Source: Pseudarthrobacter polychromogenes
Lineage (GTDB): Bacteria; Actinomycetota; Actinomycetes; Actinomycetales; Micrococcaceae
Direction of reading: 5' to 3'
Length of the DNA: 64,000 bases
Assembly: GCF_014644495.1 (NCBI RefSeq)
Contig: NZ_BMKU01000002.1
Span: 62,001-126,000, forward strand
Part shown: positions 53,865 to 63,135 of the stretch, piece after piece
Position numbering within the stretch: position 1 is the first letter of the stretch
Layout of the letters: each line of letters begins with the position of its first letter
Position numbers and translations under genes: made by a program
Notes under the pieces: model-generated
Told to the model about the DNA's origin: nothing
The model's database searches: none
Seen by the model: the letters and a program-made list of their open reading frames with translations, nothing else

Positions 53865-55594
53865 CCATCGCCACCGAACTGCCGGCATCCGACCCGTCCA
53901 GCACCTCCGCAGGCCCGGCTGCTCCTTCCACCGCAGGCGGCGCCGCAGCCGGTCCCATCACCATGCTGAACCCGGATTTTCCGTTCAGCTACGACCATTA
54001 CCTGGCCCACCCGGACGGACGGGGATCCGTGCCGGCCGAACTGCTGGGAACGGAAGTGGCGGTCATCGGAGCAGGGCTCTCCGGCCTGGTCACGGCGTAC
54101 GAACTCATGAAGCTGGGCCTGCGGCCGGTGGTCTATGAGGCGGACCAGATCGGCGGACGCCTCCGCACGGCGGCGTTCCCCGCGGCGCCCGGAGTGGTGG
54201 CCGACCTTGGCGGCATGAGGTTCCCCGTGTCCGGCAAGGCGTTCTACCACTACATCGACCTGCTGGGACTGGACACCCAGGAGTTTCCCAACCCGCTGTC
54301 CCCGGCCACGTCCAGCACCGTGATCGAACTGGCGGGCAAGAAGCACTATGCGGAAAAGCCGGGGGATCTCCCGCCGTTCTTCCGGGAAGTGGCGGACGCT
54401 TGGAAAGCCGCTGTGAATGACGGCGCAAAATTTGTCGAGATGCAGGACGCCATCCGGTCCAGGGATACCGCCCGGATCAAGGAACTGTGGAACGAACTGC
54501 TGCCCCTGATGGACGAGCAGACCTTCTACGGCTTCATCGCGGCCAGCGACTCCTTTAAGAAGGCCGGGTTTGCGCACCGCGAGGCCTTCGGCCAGGTGGG
54601 CTTCGGCACGGGCGGCTGGGATACGGACTTCCCGAACTCGATCCTGGAGATCCTCCGCGTGGTGTACACGGACGCCGATGACCAGCACCGGCTCATCAGT
54701 GGGGGAGCGCAGCGGCTGCCCGAGGCACTCTGGCGGCACGCGCCGTCGGGCATGGTGCACTGGCCCGACGGAACGTCCCTGGCGTCACTGCACTCCGGTT
54801 CGCCCCGCGGTGCGGTGGGAAAGATCAGCCGCGACCCGGACGGCAACCTGCGCATCCGCGAACGCTGGGGGCGCGAGGCCAGCTATCCGGCAGTGGTCAC
54901 AACGTGCCAGTCCTGGCTGCTCTCCACCCGGATCCACACGGAGGAGGCGCTGTTCCCCGCGGAGCTGTGGACCGCCATCGAGCGCTCGCACTACATGCAG
55001 TCGTCCAAGACCTTCGTGATGGTGGACCGGCCGTTCTGGAAGGACATCGATCCTGACACCGGGAACGAGGTGCTCTCCATGACGCTCACGGACCGGCTCA
55101 ACCGTGCCACCTACCTGCTGGACAACGGGCCGGACCAGCCCGCCGTCATCCTGCTCTCCTACACCTGGAACGACGACGCGCTCAAGTGGCTGGCCCTGGA
55201 CGCCGACGAACGGGTGGAACTGATGCTGCATTCCCTGGAACAGATCTACCCGGGAGTGGACATTGCCAGCCACATCGTGGGCCAGCCCATCACGGTGTCC
55301 TGGGAGGCCGATCCCAACTTTATGGGCGCCTTCAAGGCGAACCTGCCGGGGCACTACCGCTACCAGCAGCGGCTGTTCACGCACTTCAAGCAGGATGCCC
55401 TGCCCGAATCGCAGCGGGGCATCTTCCTGGCAGGCGACGACGTCTCCTTCACCGCCGGCTGGGCGGAGGGCGCCGTGACCACCGGGCTGAACGCGGTGTG
55501 GGGCGTGGTGAACCACCTGGGCGGTTCCTCCGCTCCGGGCAACCCCGGTCCGGGCGAACTGCTGGACGCCATCGGGCCGATAAGCCTGGACTAG
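53861..55594 (+). CDS. DavB-like FAD-dependent L-amino acid 2-monooxygenase (lysine/arginine type)
   Basis: A 577-residue flavoprotein of the amine oxidase family. The FAD-binding G-A-G-L-S-G-L-V is near residue 70, Y-E-A-D-Q-I-G-G-R-L-R-T near 95, L-G-G-M-R-F-P near 117 and a C-terminal F-L-A-G-D-D-V-S near 524. Segments such as V-F-G-Q-V-G-F-G-T-G-G-W-type sequence, Y-M-Q-S-S-K-T-F-V-M-V-D-R-P-F-W-K-D and I-T-V-S-W-E-A-D-P follow Pseudomonas lysine 2-monooxygenase closely as I remember it. It would oxidatively decarboxylate the amino acid to an amide. Arginine is as likely as lysine, since the arginine oxygenase route is known in coryneform soil bacteria. Confidence 0.82.
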   Translation: MTIATELPASDPSSTSAGPAAPSTAGGAAAGPITMLNPDFPFSYDHYLAHPDGRGSVPAELLGTEVAVIGAGLSGLVTAYELMKLGLRPVVYEADQIGGRLRTAAFPAAPGVVADLGGMRFPVSGKAFYHYIDLLGLDTQEFPNPLSPATSSTVIELAGKKHYAEKPGDLPPFFREVADAWKAAVNDGAKFVEMQDAIRSRDTARIKELWNELLPLMDEQTFYGFIAASDSFKKAGFAHREAFGQVGFGTGGWDTDFPNSILEILRVVYTDADDQHRLISGGAQRLPEALWRHAPSGMVHWPDGTSLASLHSGSPRGAVGKISRDPDGNLRIRERWGREASYPAVVTTCQSWLLSTRIHTEEALFPAELWTAIERSHYMQSSKTFVMVDRPFWKDIDPDTGNEVLSMTLTDRLNRATYLLDNGPDQPAVILLSYTWNDDALKWLALDADERVELMLHSLEQIYPGVDIASHIVGQPITVSWEADPNFMGAFKANLPGHYRYQQRLFTHFKQDALPESQRGIFLAGDDVSFTAGWAEGAVTTGLNAVWGVVNHLGGSSAPGNPGPGELLDAIGPISLD

Positions 55595-55618
55595 GAGCGG
55601 GCCTGTCCTGGCCTGTCC

Positions 55619-56140
55619 CTAAGGGGCGTGCAGCTCCCGGTGGGCGGCGGCCAGCTCGCGGTAGCGGGCGGCGTTGGCCCGGACGCCGTCGTACTCCTCC
55701 TCGGTAAGTTCCCGGCGGACCTTGCCCGGAACTCCGGCCACCAGCGAGCGGGGCGGCACCACCGTGCCTTCCAGGACCACGGCGCCGGCCGCAACCAGCG
55801 AGCCGGCGCCGATCACCGCCCCGTTGAGGACGGTGGCGCCCATCCCGATCAGGCAGTCGTCCTCCACAGTGCAGCCATGCACGACGGCGGCATGCCCCAC
55901 GCTGACGCGTTCGCCCACCGCGCAGGGGAAGCCGGGATCCGCGTGCAGCACCACGTTGTCCTGCAGGTTGCTGCCTTCACCCACAGTGATGGCAGCGGTA
56001 TCGGCCCGGACGGAGACGCCGTAGAAGGCGCTCGAGTCCCTGGCGAGGGTTGCGTTGCCGATGATCGAGGCCGTCGGGGCAACAAAAACGGATTCGTGGA
56101 CGGCCGGGGTGGTCCCGGCGAATGGGTACAGAGGAGCCAT
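55619..56140 (-). CDS. Gamma-carbonic anhydrase-like hexapeptide-repeat protein
   Basis: A 173-residue left-handed beta-helix protein, the usual size for the family. Two of the three metal-binding His positions are evident in D-N-V-V-L-H-A-D near 68 and V-G-H-A-A-V-V-H-G-C near 88-94. The C-terminal V-A-G-V-P-G-K-V-R-R-E-L helix is typical. Members of this group often bind zinc or iron, but carbonic anhydrase activity is proven for few. It lies downstream of the purU gene on the same strand, separated by repeat copy D. Confidence 0.87.
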   Translation of the reverse strand: MAPLYPFAGTTPAVHESVFVAPTASIIGNATLARDSSAFYGVSVRADTAAITVGEGSNLQDNVVLHADPGFPCAVGERVSVGHAAVVHGCTVEDDCLIGMGATVLNGAVIGAGSLVAAGAVVLEGTVVPPRSLVAGVPGKVRRELTEEEYDGVRANAARYRELAAAHRELHAP

Positions 56141-56170
56141 GGGCCAAGCCTAGGACATCGCCCCTTCCCA

Positions 56171-56232
56171 TCTAAGTAGCGCTAAGTGTCGTTTTGGGGC
56201 CGCAAAACGACACTTAGCGCTACTCAGTTGGG
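56171..56232. repeat. Palindromic intergenic repeat, copy D
   Basis: AAGTAGCGCTAAGTGTCGTTTT-type arm and its complement around GGGGCC. It is 18 bases after the purU stop and before the gamma-carbonic anhydrase-like gene, both leftward. The outermost bases are less conserved than in the other copies. Confidence 0.88.
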
Positions 56233-56250
56233 TGTGAGTTAAATTGGGCG

Positions 56251-57111
56251 TCAGTTAAAGACCACGGTCCGGTTGCCGTCCAGCAGCACCCGGTGCTCCG
56301 CGTGCCACTGGACGGCCTGGACCAGGGTGCGGCCTTCCACGTCCCGGCCCATCTGGACGAACTGCTCCGGGGTGCGGGCGTGGTCCACGCGGATGACTTC
56401 CTGCTCGATGATGGGGCCTTCGTCCAGTGCCGCCGTCACGTAGTGCGCTGTGGCACCGATCAGCTTCACGCCGCGCGCGTGGGCCTGGTGGTACGGCTTG
56501 GCACCCTTGAAGGACGGCAGGAACGAGTGGTGGATGTTGATGGCCTTGCCGGTGAGTTCGGTGCAGAGCTCGTCGGAAAGGATCTGCATGTAGCGGGCCA
56601 GGACGGTCAGCTCGATGTCGTGCTCTGCGATGATGGCGCGGAGCTTGTCCTCAGCCTGGACCTTCGTGTCCTTGGTGACCGGGATGTGATGGAACGGAAT
56701 GCCGTAAAACTCGGCCAGCCCGGCCAGGTCCTGGTGGTTGGAGACGATGGCCGGTATCTCGATGGGGAGCGTCCCGGACCGCTGCTGGAAGAGCAGGTCG
56801 TTCAGGCAGTGGGCGGAGGTGCTGGCCATCACCAGGGTGCGGACTTTCTGTCCCACCGCGTTCAGGCTCCACTGCATGCCAAAGGCTTCGGTGACCGGCT
56901 CCAAAGCTGCCCGGAGCCCTGACGCGGGGGCCGCCGTCGTCACCTCCACCCGCATAAAGAAGTTGCCGGTGGCGGGGCTGCCGTACTGCTGCGAATCCGT
57001 AATATTGCATCCCGCCACCAGCAGGGCGCCGGCCACCGCATGGACGATTCCCGGGCGGTCCGGGCAGGACAGGGTTACTACGTACGCTTGCTTCAGCTGC
57101 TCTTCACTCAC
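56251..57111 (-). CDS. purU: Formyltetrahydrofolate deformylase
   Basis: A 286-residue enzyme that hydrolyses 10-formyltetrahydrofolate to formate and tetrahydrofolate. An ACT domain (about 8-85: L-S-C-P-D-R-P-G-I-V-H-A-V-A) precedes a PurN-like formyltransferase fold, with the catalytic I-N-I-H-H-S-F-L-P-S-F-K near 190 and D-E-G-P-I-I near 238. The ACT domain probably binds methionine or glycine, as in E. coli PurU. It is divergent from glyA and thus beside the ZTP riboswitch; together they balance formyl, methylene and free folate. Confidence 0.93.
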   Translation of the reverse strand: MSEEQLKQAYVVTLSCPDRPGIVHAVAGALLVAGCNITDSQQYGSPATGNFFMRVEVTTAAPASGLRAALEPVTEAFGMQWSLNAVGQKVRTLVMASTSAHCLNDLLFQQRSGTLPIEIPAIVSNHQDLAGLAEFYGIPFHHIPVTKDTKVQAEDKLRAIIAEHDIELTVLARYMQILSDELCTELTGKAINIHHSFLPSFKGAKPYHQAHARGVKLIGATAHYVTAALDEGPIIEQEVIRVDHARTPEQFVQMGRDVEGRTLVQAVQWHAEHRVLLDGNRTVVFN

Positions 57112-57159
57112 GCCTCATAGCCTACCCGCGCAGCAGCCCTCGGTTTTGGTACGCTGGGA

Positions 57160-57235
57160 GGGTCGCAACTGGCGTTGGGTGGCATAACCACCAGGGAGCG
57201 GCAATCACGAAGACCACGGATCGTACGCCTGGGCC
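57160..57235 (+). promoter_or_regulatory. ZTP (pfl) riboswitch upstream of glyA
   Basis: The sequence has the conserved parts of the pfl/ZTP riboswitch in order: GGGTCGCAACTGGCG, a hairpin GGGTGG-CATAA-CCACC, AGGGAGCGGC, a spacer of about 25 bases and the closing CGCCTGGGC that forms the pseudoknot. ZTP and ZMP rise when 10-formylfolate is short, and binding turns on one-carbon genes. The downstream gene, glyA, makes methylene-tetrahydrofolate and is a known target class. About 155 bases separate the aptamer from the start codon, leaving room for an expression platform. Confidence 0.9.
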
Positions 57236-57390
57236 GAGGGTCATGTCTTGCCGGATTTGGGGCTGCACCTGCGTCAGTACTGCAGCGCCATGCCCGCAGC
57301 CTCCACGCGCTGTCATCAGTGCGGCGTGAAGGTGCGCCAGCCGGTAGCCTGACCTTAGCAGTGCCCGTACGCCTAGCCAGGAGTTCTTTC

Positions 57391-58686
57391 GTGACTACAG
57401 CCACCTCCACCACCGCCGTCAGCAACCAGCCGCTGGCCGAGCTTGACCCCGAAATCGCAGCAGTCCTTGACCAGGAGCTCGGCCGCCAGCGCGGCACCCT
57501 GGAAATGATTGCCTCCGAGAACTTCGCCCCCCGCGCCGTTATGGAAGCACAGGGCTCCGTCCTCACCAACAAGTACGCCGAGGGCTACCCGGGCCGCCGC
57601 TACTACGGCGGCTGCGAATACGTTGACGTGGCAGAGCAGCTGGCCATCGACAGGGTCAAGGCCCTCTTCGGCGCCGAGTACGCCAACGTCCAGCCGCACT
57701 CCGGTGCCCAGGCCAACGCCGCTGCACTCTCCGCCATGATCACCCCCGGCGACAAGATCCTGGGCCTGTCCCTGGCCCACGGCGGCCACCTGACCCACGG
57801 CATGAAGCTGAACTTCTCCGGCAAGCTCTACAACGTGGCTGCCTACCAGGTGGAGGAAGACAACTTCCGCGTGGACATGGACAAGCTCCGTGAGCAGGCC
57901 ATCGCCGAAAAGCCGCAGGTCATCATCGCCGGCTGGTCCGCCTACCCGCGCCACCTGGACTTCGCCGCCTTCCGCTCCATCGCGGACGAGGTTGGCGCGC
58001 TGCTCTGGACCGACATGGCGCACTTCGCCGGACTGGTTGCCGCCGGCCTGCACCCCAGCCCGGTGCCGCACTCCGACGTCGTCACCTCCACCGTGCACAA
58101 GACCCTCGCCGGCCCGCGCTCCGGTGTGATCCTGGCCAAGCAGGAGTGGGCCAAGAAGCTGAACTCCAACGTCTTCCCGGGCCAGCAGGGCGGCCCGCTC
58201 ATGCACGTCATCGCCGCCAAGGCCGTGGCCTTCAAGATCGCCGGCACCGAGGAGTTCAAGGAGCGCCAGGAGCGCGTCCTGGAGGGTGCGAAGATCATCG
58301 CCGACCGCCTCAACCAGGCCGATGTTGCCGAAGCCGGCGTCTCCGTCCTCACCGGCGGCACGGACGTCCACCTGGTCCTCGTTGACCTCCGCAACTCGCA
58401 GCTGGACGGCCAGCAGGCCGAGGACCTCCTGCACTCGGTGGGTATCACCGTGAACCGCAACGCCGTTCCGTTCGACCCCCGCCCGCCGATGGTCACCTCC
58501 GGCCTGCGCATCGGCACCCCGGCGCTGGCCACCCGCGGCTTCGGCGCCGCCGAGTTCACCGAGGTGGCGGAGATCATCGCCACCGCACTGAAGGCCGGCA
58601 CCAGCGCCGACGTGGAGTCCCTACAGGCCCGCGTGGACAAGCTCGCCGCCGACTTCCCGCTGTACCCGCAGCACGAGCAGTGGTGA
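57391..58686 (+). CDS. glyA: Serine hydroxymethyltransferase
   Basis: A 431-residue PLP enzyme that converts serine and tetrahydrofolate to glycine and 5,10-methylene-tetrahydrofolate. Family marks are I-A-S-E-N-F-A near residue 48, [21 protein letters not shown] near 130, and the PLP lysine in [13 protein letters not shown] near 237. GTG at 57391 follows AGGAG. Expression is probably under the ZTP riboswitch, and folD follows four bases after the stop, so the two form an operon. Confidence 0.95.
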   Translation: MTTATSTTAVSNQPLAELDPEIAAVLDQELGRQRGTLEMIASENFAPRAVMEAQGSVLTNKYAEGYPGRRYYGGCEYVDVAEQLAIDRVKALFGAEYANVQPHSGAQANAAALSAMITPGDKILGLSLAHGGHLTHGMKLNFSGKLYNVAAYQVEEDNFRVDMDKLREQAIAEKPQVIIAGWSAYPRHLDFAAFRSIADEVGALLWTDMAHFAGLVAAGLHPSPVPHSDVVTSTVHKTLAGPRSGVILAKQEWAKKLNSNVFPGQQGGPLMHVIAAKAVAFKIAGTEEFKERQERVLEGAKIIADRLNQADVAEAGVSVLTGGTDVHLVLVDLRNSQLDGQQAEDLLHSVGITVNRNAVPFDPRPPMVTSGLRIGTPALATRGFGAAEFTEVAEIIATALKAGTSADVESLQARVDKLAADFPLYPQHEQW

Positions 58687-58690
58687 TCAC

Positions 58691-59614
58691 ATGACTGAAA
58701 TGACCAAGACCGCACGGATCCTGGACGGCAAGGCAGCCGCTGCCGCCATCAAGTCCGAGCTGGCTGAACGCGTGGCCGCGCTCAAGGCCAAGGGTGTCAC
58801 TCCCGGCATTGCAACCGTGCTCGTGGGTGCAGATCCGGCCTCGCAGCTGTATGTGTCCATGAAGCACAAGCAGTCCGAGCAGATCGGGATGAAGTCGATC
58901 CAGCGGGAGCTGCCGGCGGACGCCACCCAGGCACAGGTTGAGGACCTCATTGACGCGCTCAATGTGGACCCCGCCTGCCACGGGTACATCGTGCAGCTGC
59001 CGCTGCCGAAGCACCTGGACACCGACGCCATCCTTGAGCGCATCGACCCCGCCAAGGATGCGGACGGTCTGCACCCCACCAACCTTGGCCGGCTGGTGCT
59101 GAACGTCAACGGTGAGATCACCTCGCCGCTGCCGTGCACGCCCCGCGGCGTCATCGAGCTCCTGGAGCGCAACGGCTTCAGCCTTGCCGGCAAGCACGTG
59201 GTGGTGGTGGGCCGCGGTGTCACGATCGGCCGTTCGATCGGACTGCTGCTGACGCGGCGGGCCGTGAACGCCACGGTGACCCTCACGCACACAGGCACCG
59301 AGAACCTTTCCGAACTGCTGCGGCAGGCTGACGTGATTGTGGGCGCCGCCGGCGTCAAGCACATCGTCAAGGCCGCGGACGTGAAGCCGGGTGCAGCCCT
59401 GCTGGACGTCGGTGTCACCCGCGAAACCGACCCCGAGACCGGCAAGAGCAAGGTCTATGGCGACATCGACCCCGCCGCTGCCGAGGTTGCCGGGTGGATT
59501 TCGCCGAACCCCGGAGGCGTCGGTCCCATGACCGTGGCGCTGCTGATGACCAACGTGGTGGAAGCCGCCGAACGCCAAGCGGCGCAGGCAAGCGGCCCGG
59601 CCACCGCCAGGTAG
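58691..59614 (+). CDS. folD: Bifunctional methylenetetrahydrofolate dehydrogenase/cyclohydrolase
   Basis: A 307-residue enzyme that converts methylene-tetrahydrofolate to 10-formyl-tetrahydrofolate with NADP+. It has the substrate motif Y-V-S-M-K-H-K near residue 56, Q-L-P-L-P near 103, P-C-T-P-R-G near 142 and [10 protein letters not shown] near 170, with the closing [10 protein letters not shown]. The tail of about 15 residues is Ala-rich. ATG at 58691 or 58700 could be used. It continues directly from glyA, and its product feeds purN and purH elsewhere in the window. Confidence 0.94.
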   Translation: MTEMTKTARILDGKAAAAAIKSELAERVAALKAKGVTPGIATVLVGADPASQLYVSMKHKQSEQIGMKSIQRELPADATQAQVEDLIDALNVDPACHGYIVQLPLPKHLDTDAILERIDPAKDADGLHPTNLGRLVLNVNGEITSPLPCTPRGVIELLERNGFSLAGKHVVVVGRGVTIGRSIGLLLTRRAVNATVTLTHTGTENLSELLRQADVIVGAAGVKHIVKAADVKPGAALLDVGVTRETDPETGKSKVYGDIDPAAAEVAGWISPNPGGVGPMTVALLMTNVVEAAERQAAQASGPATAR

Positions 59615-59629
59615 CCCCTTTTCATCGCC

Positions 59630-59677
59630 CGACGGCGGTACCGCACCTTGTTGAACAAAGGTGCGGTACCGCCGTCG
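59630..59677. repeat. Long perfect hairpin after folD, fourth type
   Basis: Arms CGACGGCGGTACCGCACCTT and its exact complement (20 pairs) enclose a short TGTTGAAC-type loop, 15 bases after the folD stop and followed by TGCTTT. It can end transcription of the glyA-folD operon. The arm length and design resemble the repeat elements elsewhere in the window. Confidence 0.8.
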
Positions 59678-59754
59678 TGCTTTAAGCGCAGAGCCAGAGC
59701 GCAGAAGTGGAAGTCCCCTTCCACCTGACTGCCGGCTCTACTAGTCTGCGGAGG

Positions 59755-60756
59755 GTGCACAACAAAGCCACCATGTCCTCCGGCGGCGCAACCGGCGCCG
59801 TCCAGCCAGCCAATGAGCCTTCCACCGATGCCCACCCGACCGTCATCACGGCAGAAAACCTGACCAAGACCTACGGTGACGTTGCCGCCGTGGACGGCAT
59901 TTCGTTCAGCGTCCCCGCGGGGGAGTCCTTCGGCCTGTTGGGGCCCAACGGTGCCGGCAAGTCCACCACCATGAAGATGATCGGCGGCGTCACCCGGCGC
60001 ACCTCCGGCGCCCTCCACATCATGGGCCTGGACCCCGACTCGCACGGGCCCGAGGTGCGGGCGCACCTGGGCGTGGTGCCGCAGCAGGACAACCTGGACG
60101 AGGAACTCCGGGTCCGCGACAACCTCCTGGTCTACGGCCGGTACTTCGGCCTCCCCATGAGCTACCTGAAGCCGAAAGCCGATGAGCTGCTGGAGTTCGC
60201 CCAGCTGACGGACAAGGCAAAGTCCAAGGTGGACGCGCTGTCCGGCGGCATGAAGCGGCGGCTGACCATTGCCCGTTCGCTCATCAACGAACCCCGGATC
60301 CTCTTGCTGGACGAACCCACTACCGGGCTCGACCCCCAGGCCCGGCACATCCTCTGGGACCGACTGTTCCGGCTCAAGGAACAGGGCGTCACCCTCATCC
60401 TGACAACCCACTACATGGACGAGGCCGAGCAGCTCTGCGACCGGCTGATCGTGGTGGACAAGGGCAGGATCATGGCTGAGGGATCGCCTGCGCAGCTGAT
60501 CCGCGAGCACTCCACCCGCGAGGTGGTTGAGCTCCGGTTCGGATCCGAGCGGAACACCACCATCGCCTCGGAGCTGCAGGGCATCGGGGAGCGGCTGGAA
60601 GTCCTGCCGGACCGGGTGCTGATTTACGCGCACGACGGCGAGTCCGCCCTTGAGCAGGTGGCGTCCCGCGGCCTGCGGCCGCTGACATCCTTGGTGCGGA
60701 GGTCCTCGCTGGAGGACGTGTTCCTGCGGCTGACAGGCAGAAGCCTTGTTGACTGA
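59755..60756 (+). CDS. ABC exporter ATP-binding protein (DrrA-like)
   Basis: A 333-residue ATPase of the drug/nodulation (DRA/NOD) exporter group. It has Walker A G-P-N-G-A-G-K-S-T near 65, the Q-loop in V-V-P-Q-Q-D-N-L, signature L-S-G-G-M-K-R-R and Walker B I-L-L-L-D-E-P-T-T-G-L-D. The C-terminal about 80 residues form the typical DrrA-like extension. The start is uncertain: GTG 59755 follows a promoter-like TACTAGTCT and may be leaderless; ATG 59773 is an alternative. It overlaps the permease gene downstream. Confidence 0.88.
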   Translation: MHNKATMSSGGATGAVQPANEPSTDAHPTVITAENLTKTYGDVAAVDGISFSVPAGESFGLLGPNGAGKSTTMKMIGGVTRRTSGALHIMGLDPDSHGPEVRAHLGVVPQQDNLDEELRVRDNLLVYGRYFGLPMSYLKPKADELLEFAQLTDKAKSKVDALSGGMKRRLTIARSLINEPRILLLDEPTTGLDPQARHILWDRLFRLKEQGVTLILTTHYMDEAEQLCDRLIVVDKGRIMAEGSPAQLIREHSTREVVELRFGSERNTTIASELQGIGERLEVLPDRVLIYAHDGESALEQVASRGLRPLTSLVRRSSLEDVFLRLTGRSLVD

Positions 60757-61594
60757 AGGCACGGCAAGGGAGGCGTTGCGGGCCCACAGTCCGCAAATTG
60801 CGGCTGCCAGGGCACGGCGGTGGGGCGCGTTCTATTACGCCGAGCAGGTGCTGCGGGTGATGAAGGGCTACGGCTGGTCCATCATCATGTACAGCGTGGG
60901 CCACCCTGTGGCGTACCTGTTTGCCATGGGCGTGGGCCTGGCCACGCTTGTAGACGCGCAGGGGACGGAGGCCTTCGGGGGAGTGGGCTATGTGACCTTC
61001 GTGGCCCCGGCGCTGCTGGTTTCCGCGTCCGTCATGACGGCCACCAACGAGTTCACGTTCCCCGTGATGGACGGGTTCAAATGGCGCCGTACCTATTACG
61101 GGCCGCACGCCTCGCCTCTGACTCCCCAGCAGATTGCTGCGGGCCACATCATGGCGGTGACCCTGCGGCTCCTGTTGCAGTCCGCCGTCTATTTCGCGGC
61201 TATTCTCCTGTTCGGTGCCGCGCCGGGCGGCTGGGGCTGGGCCAGCATCCTGGTGGCAACGCTAGCTGGCCTTTCCTTTGGCCTTCCGCTGATGGCGTAC
61301 TCGGCCTCTATCACCGAGGACAAGGGCCAGTTCGCCCTGGTGATGCGTTTTATCGTGATGCCGCTCTTCCTGTTCTCCGGGACCTTCTTTCCGCTGGACA
61401 GCCTCCCGCTGGCGGTGCGCTGGGTGGGCTGGATCTCTCCCATCTGGCATGGCACCGAACTGGGACGCGTCTTCAGCTACGGGTACCAGCAGCCGCCGTT
61501 GCTGACCGTCCTCCACGCGGTGGTGCTCGTGGCTCTTGCGGTGCTGGGCTGGTTCCTGACCCGGCGGCAGTTCGCGGCAAGGATGGGCCGATGA
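60746..61594 (+). CDS. ABC-2 type transporter permease 1
   Basis: A protein of about 282 residues with six predicted membrane segments in the ABC-2 (DrrB-like) family. The signature region L-F-L-F-S-G-T-F-F-P-L-D-S-L-P near residue 210 is clear. TTG at 60746 gives an 11-base overlap with the ATPase gene; TTG at 60776, behind AAGGGAGG, is another possible start. Together with the ATPase and the second permease it forms a three-gene exporter of unknown substrate. Confidence 0.84.
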   Translation: MLTEGTAREALRAHSPQIAAARARRWGAFYYAEQVLRVMKGYGWSIIMYSVGHPVAYLFAMGVGLATLVDAQGTEAFGGVGYVTFVAPALLVSASVMTATNEFTFPVMDGFKWRRTYYGPHASPLTPQQIAAGHIMAVTLRLLLQSAVYFAAILLFGAAPGGWGWASILVATLAGLSFGLPLMAYSASITEDKGQFALVMRFIVMPLFLFSGTFFPLDSLPLAVRWVGWISPIWHGTELGRVFSYGYQQPPLLTVLHAVVLVALAVLGWFLTRRQFAARMGR

Positions 61595-62424
61595 GCGCCG
61601 GCCTGCCAGTGAAAAGCGCACCGGACCAGGCCCGCAGCAGGACGTTCGGGCCGCTGTATTCGCGCAACGCCAGGGCCGTCATTTCGCGCGGCCTGCTGGC
61701 CACCCGGAGCACAAACTGGCTGGTGATGCTCTCCGGGTTCTTCGAGCCGGTCCTGTTCCTCATCTCCATGGGGGTGGGGCTCGGCGCAATCGTGGGCTCC
61801 GTCCAGGGCCCCGGCGGCGGGGAGATCAGCTACGCCGCATACATTGCCCCGGCCCTGCTGGCAGTCTCGGCAATGAACGGCGCGGTCTACGACTCCACCT
61901 GGAACGTGTTCTTCAAAATGAATTTCGCGAAGCTGTACCAGGGCATGCTGTATACCTCGCTGGGGCCGCTGGACGTTGCCCTCGGGGAGATCTTCCTGGC
62001 GCTCCTTCGCGGCCTGCTCTACGCCACGGGTTTCACGGCGGTGATGGGGCTCATGGGCTTGATCACCACACCCTGGGCGCTCCTGATGGTGCCTGCCTCC
62101 GTGCTGATCGCGTTCGGGTTCGCGAGTATCGGGATGGGGATCACCAGTTTCCTGAAGACCTTCCAGCAAATGGACTGGGTCAACTTCGTAATGCTGCCGA
62201 TGTTCCTGTTCAGCGCCACCTTCTACCCGCTGAGCGTCTACCCGCAGGCCATTCAGTGGCTGATCCAGGCCATGCCGCTCTGGCACGGTGTCGAGCTGCT
62301 GCGCCAGATCAGCGTGGGCACCTTTACCGCTGCCACCCCCATCCACATCGGCTACTACCTGGTGATGACCGCCGTCGGCATGCTGCTCACGACTGTCCGG
62401 TTGCGGCAGCTCTTCCTGAAGTAG
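61591..62424 (+). CDS. ABC-2 type transporter permease 2
   Basis: A 277-residue membrane protein with six predicted segments and the same ABC-2 signature, M-F-L-F-S-A-T-F-Y-P-L-S-V-Y-P near residue 210. It resembles the first permease, which suggests that the two form a heterodimer. Its ATG overlaps the preceding stop codon (ATGA), showing translational coupling. Repeat copy E begins five bases after its stop codon. Confidence 0.87.
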   Translation: MSAGLPVKSAPDQARSRTFGPLYSRNARAVISRGLLATRSTNWLVMLSGFFEPVLFLISMGVGLGAIVGSVQGPGGGEISYAAYIAPALLAVSAMNGAVYDSTWNVFFKMNFAKLYQGMLYTSLGPLDVALGEIFLALLRGLLYATGFTAVMGLMGLITTPWALLMVPASVLIAFGFASIGMGITSFLKTFQQMDWVNFVMLPMFLFSATFYPLSVYPQAIQWLIQAMPLWHGVELLRQISVGTFTAATPIHIGYYLVMTAVGMLLTTVRLRQLFLK

Positions 62425-62428
62425 CCCC

Positions 62429-62494
62429 CCCAACTGGGTAGCGCAAAGTGTCGTTTTGAGGCTCCAGAACGACACTTAGCGCTACCTAGTTGGG
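62429..62494. repeat. Palindromic intergenic repeat, copy E
   Basis: CCCAACTGGGTAGCGC(A)AAGTG and GACACTTAGCGCTACCTAGTTGGG arms around a GAGGCTCC centre, immediately after the exporter operon. The centre agrees in orientation with copy A. It is the only likely terminator for that operon. Confidence 0.9.
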
Positions 62495-62564
62495 ATGGAT
62501 GGGTTTTGTTCGCCGCGGGTGGAAGGCGGCGGGAGCATACTCCGGCATTTGAGAGAATGGGTGC

Positions 62565-63125
62565 ATGCAATCTCTGGGCAGTTCCAAGTCATCCTCCAAA
62601 CACGCCAGGGGCGGATTCTCCATGTTCCGCATCAGCGGGCCGGGACTGATGGTCCTCGTCACCGCCTTCGTTGTGGCCGTCATCTTCGCGGCCAACCAAA
62701 ACGACGTCGTGGGCTGGGTTGTTGCCATCATCGCCGCCTTCTGGCTGGCCCTCGCCTGCTTTGTTGTCTTCAGCATCCAGAAGGCTGCCAAGAAGGCAGG
62801 AGCCAAGCTGACGGAAGCCCAGAACGCCTTCAGCACCGCTGCAGGGCGGGGCCCGTACGCCTCTGCCGACCAGGGCGGAACCCGGGTGGTCGCCGAGCGC
62901 AGCCAGGCGGACGAGGTCCGTGACCTTAAGCTGGACCACTCGTTCAAGATCGTCCAGGTGCAGATCCGCGTGGTGGAAGAGGAGCGCGCCAAGGGCGCCG
63001 CTGCCAACCAGGACACCATCAACCGGGCCCTGGAAACAATTGAGATCACAGCCACCAATGCACGGGACATGATCAAGTCCTCCGGCGGCAATGGAGAACC
63101 GGTCACCGGAACCATCATCGACTAG
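62565..63125 (+). CDS. Small membrane protein with helical cytoplasmic domain, hypothetical
   Basis: A 186-residue protein. A basic Ser/Lys-rich N-terminus is followed by two predicted membrane segments (about 27-45 and 50-72) with a very short loop, then a mostly helical cytoplasmic part (about 75-175) rich in Glu, Arg and Ala, with some coiled-coil character near 120-165. No family was recognised with confidence. It lies ten bases before the exonuclease III start and may share its transcript. Confidence 0.65.
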   Translation: MQSLGSSKSSSKHARGGFSMFRISGPGLMVLVTAFVVAVIFAANQNDVVGWVVAIIAAFWLALACFVVFSIQKAAKKAGAKLTEAQNAFSTAAGRGPYASADQGGTRVVAERSQADEVRDLKLDHSFKIVQVQIRVVEEERAKGAAANQDTINRALETIEITATNARDMIKSSGGNGEPVTGTIID

Positions 63126-63135
63126 AGTGGAGCGG

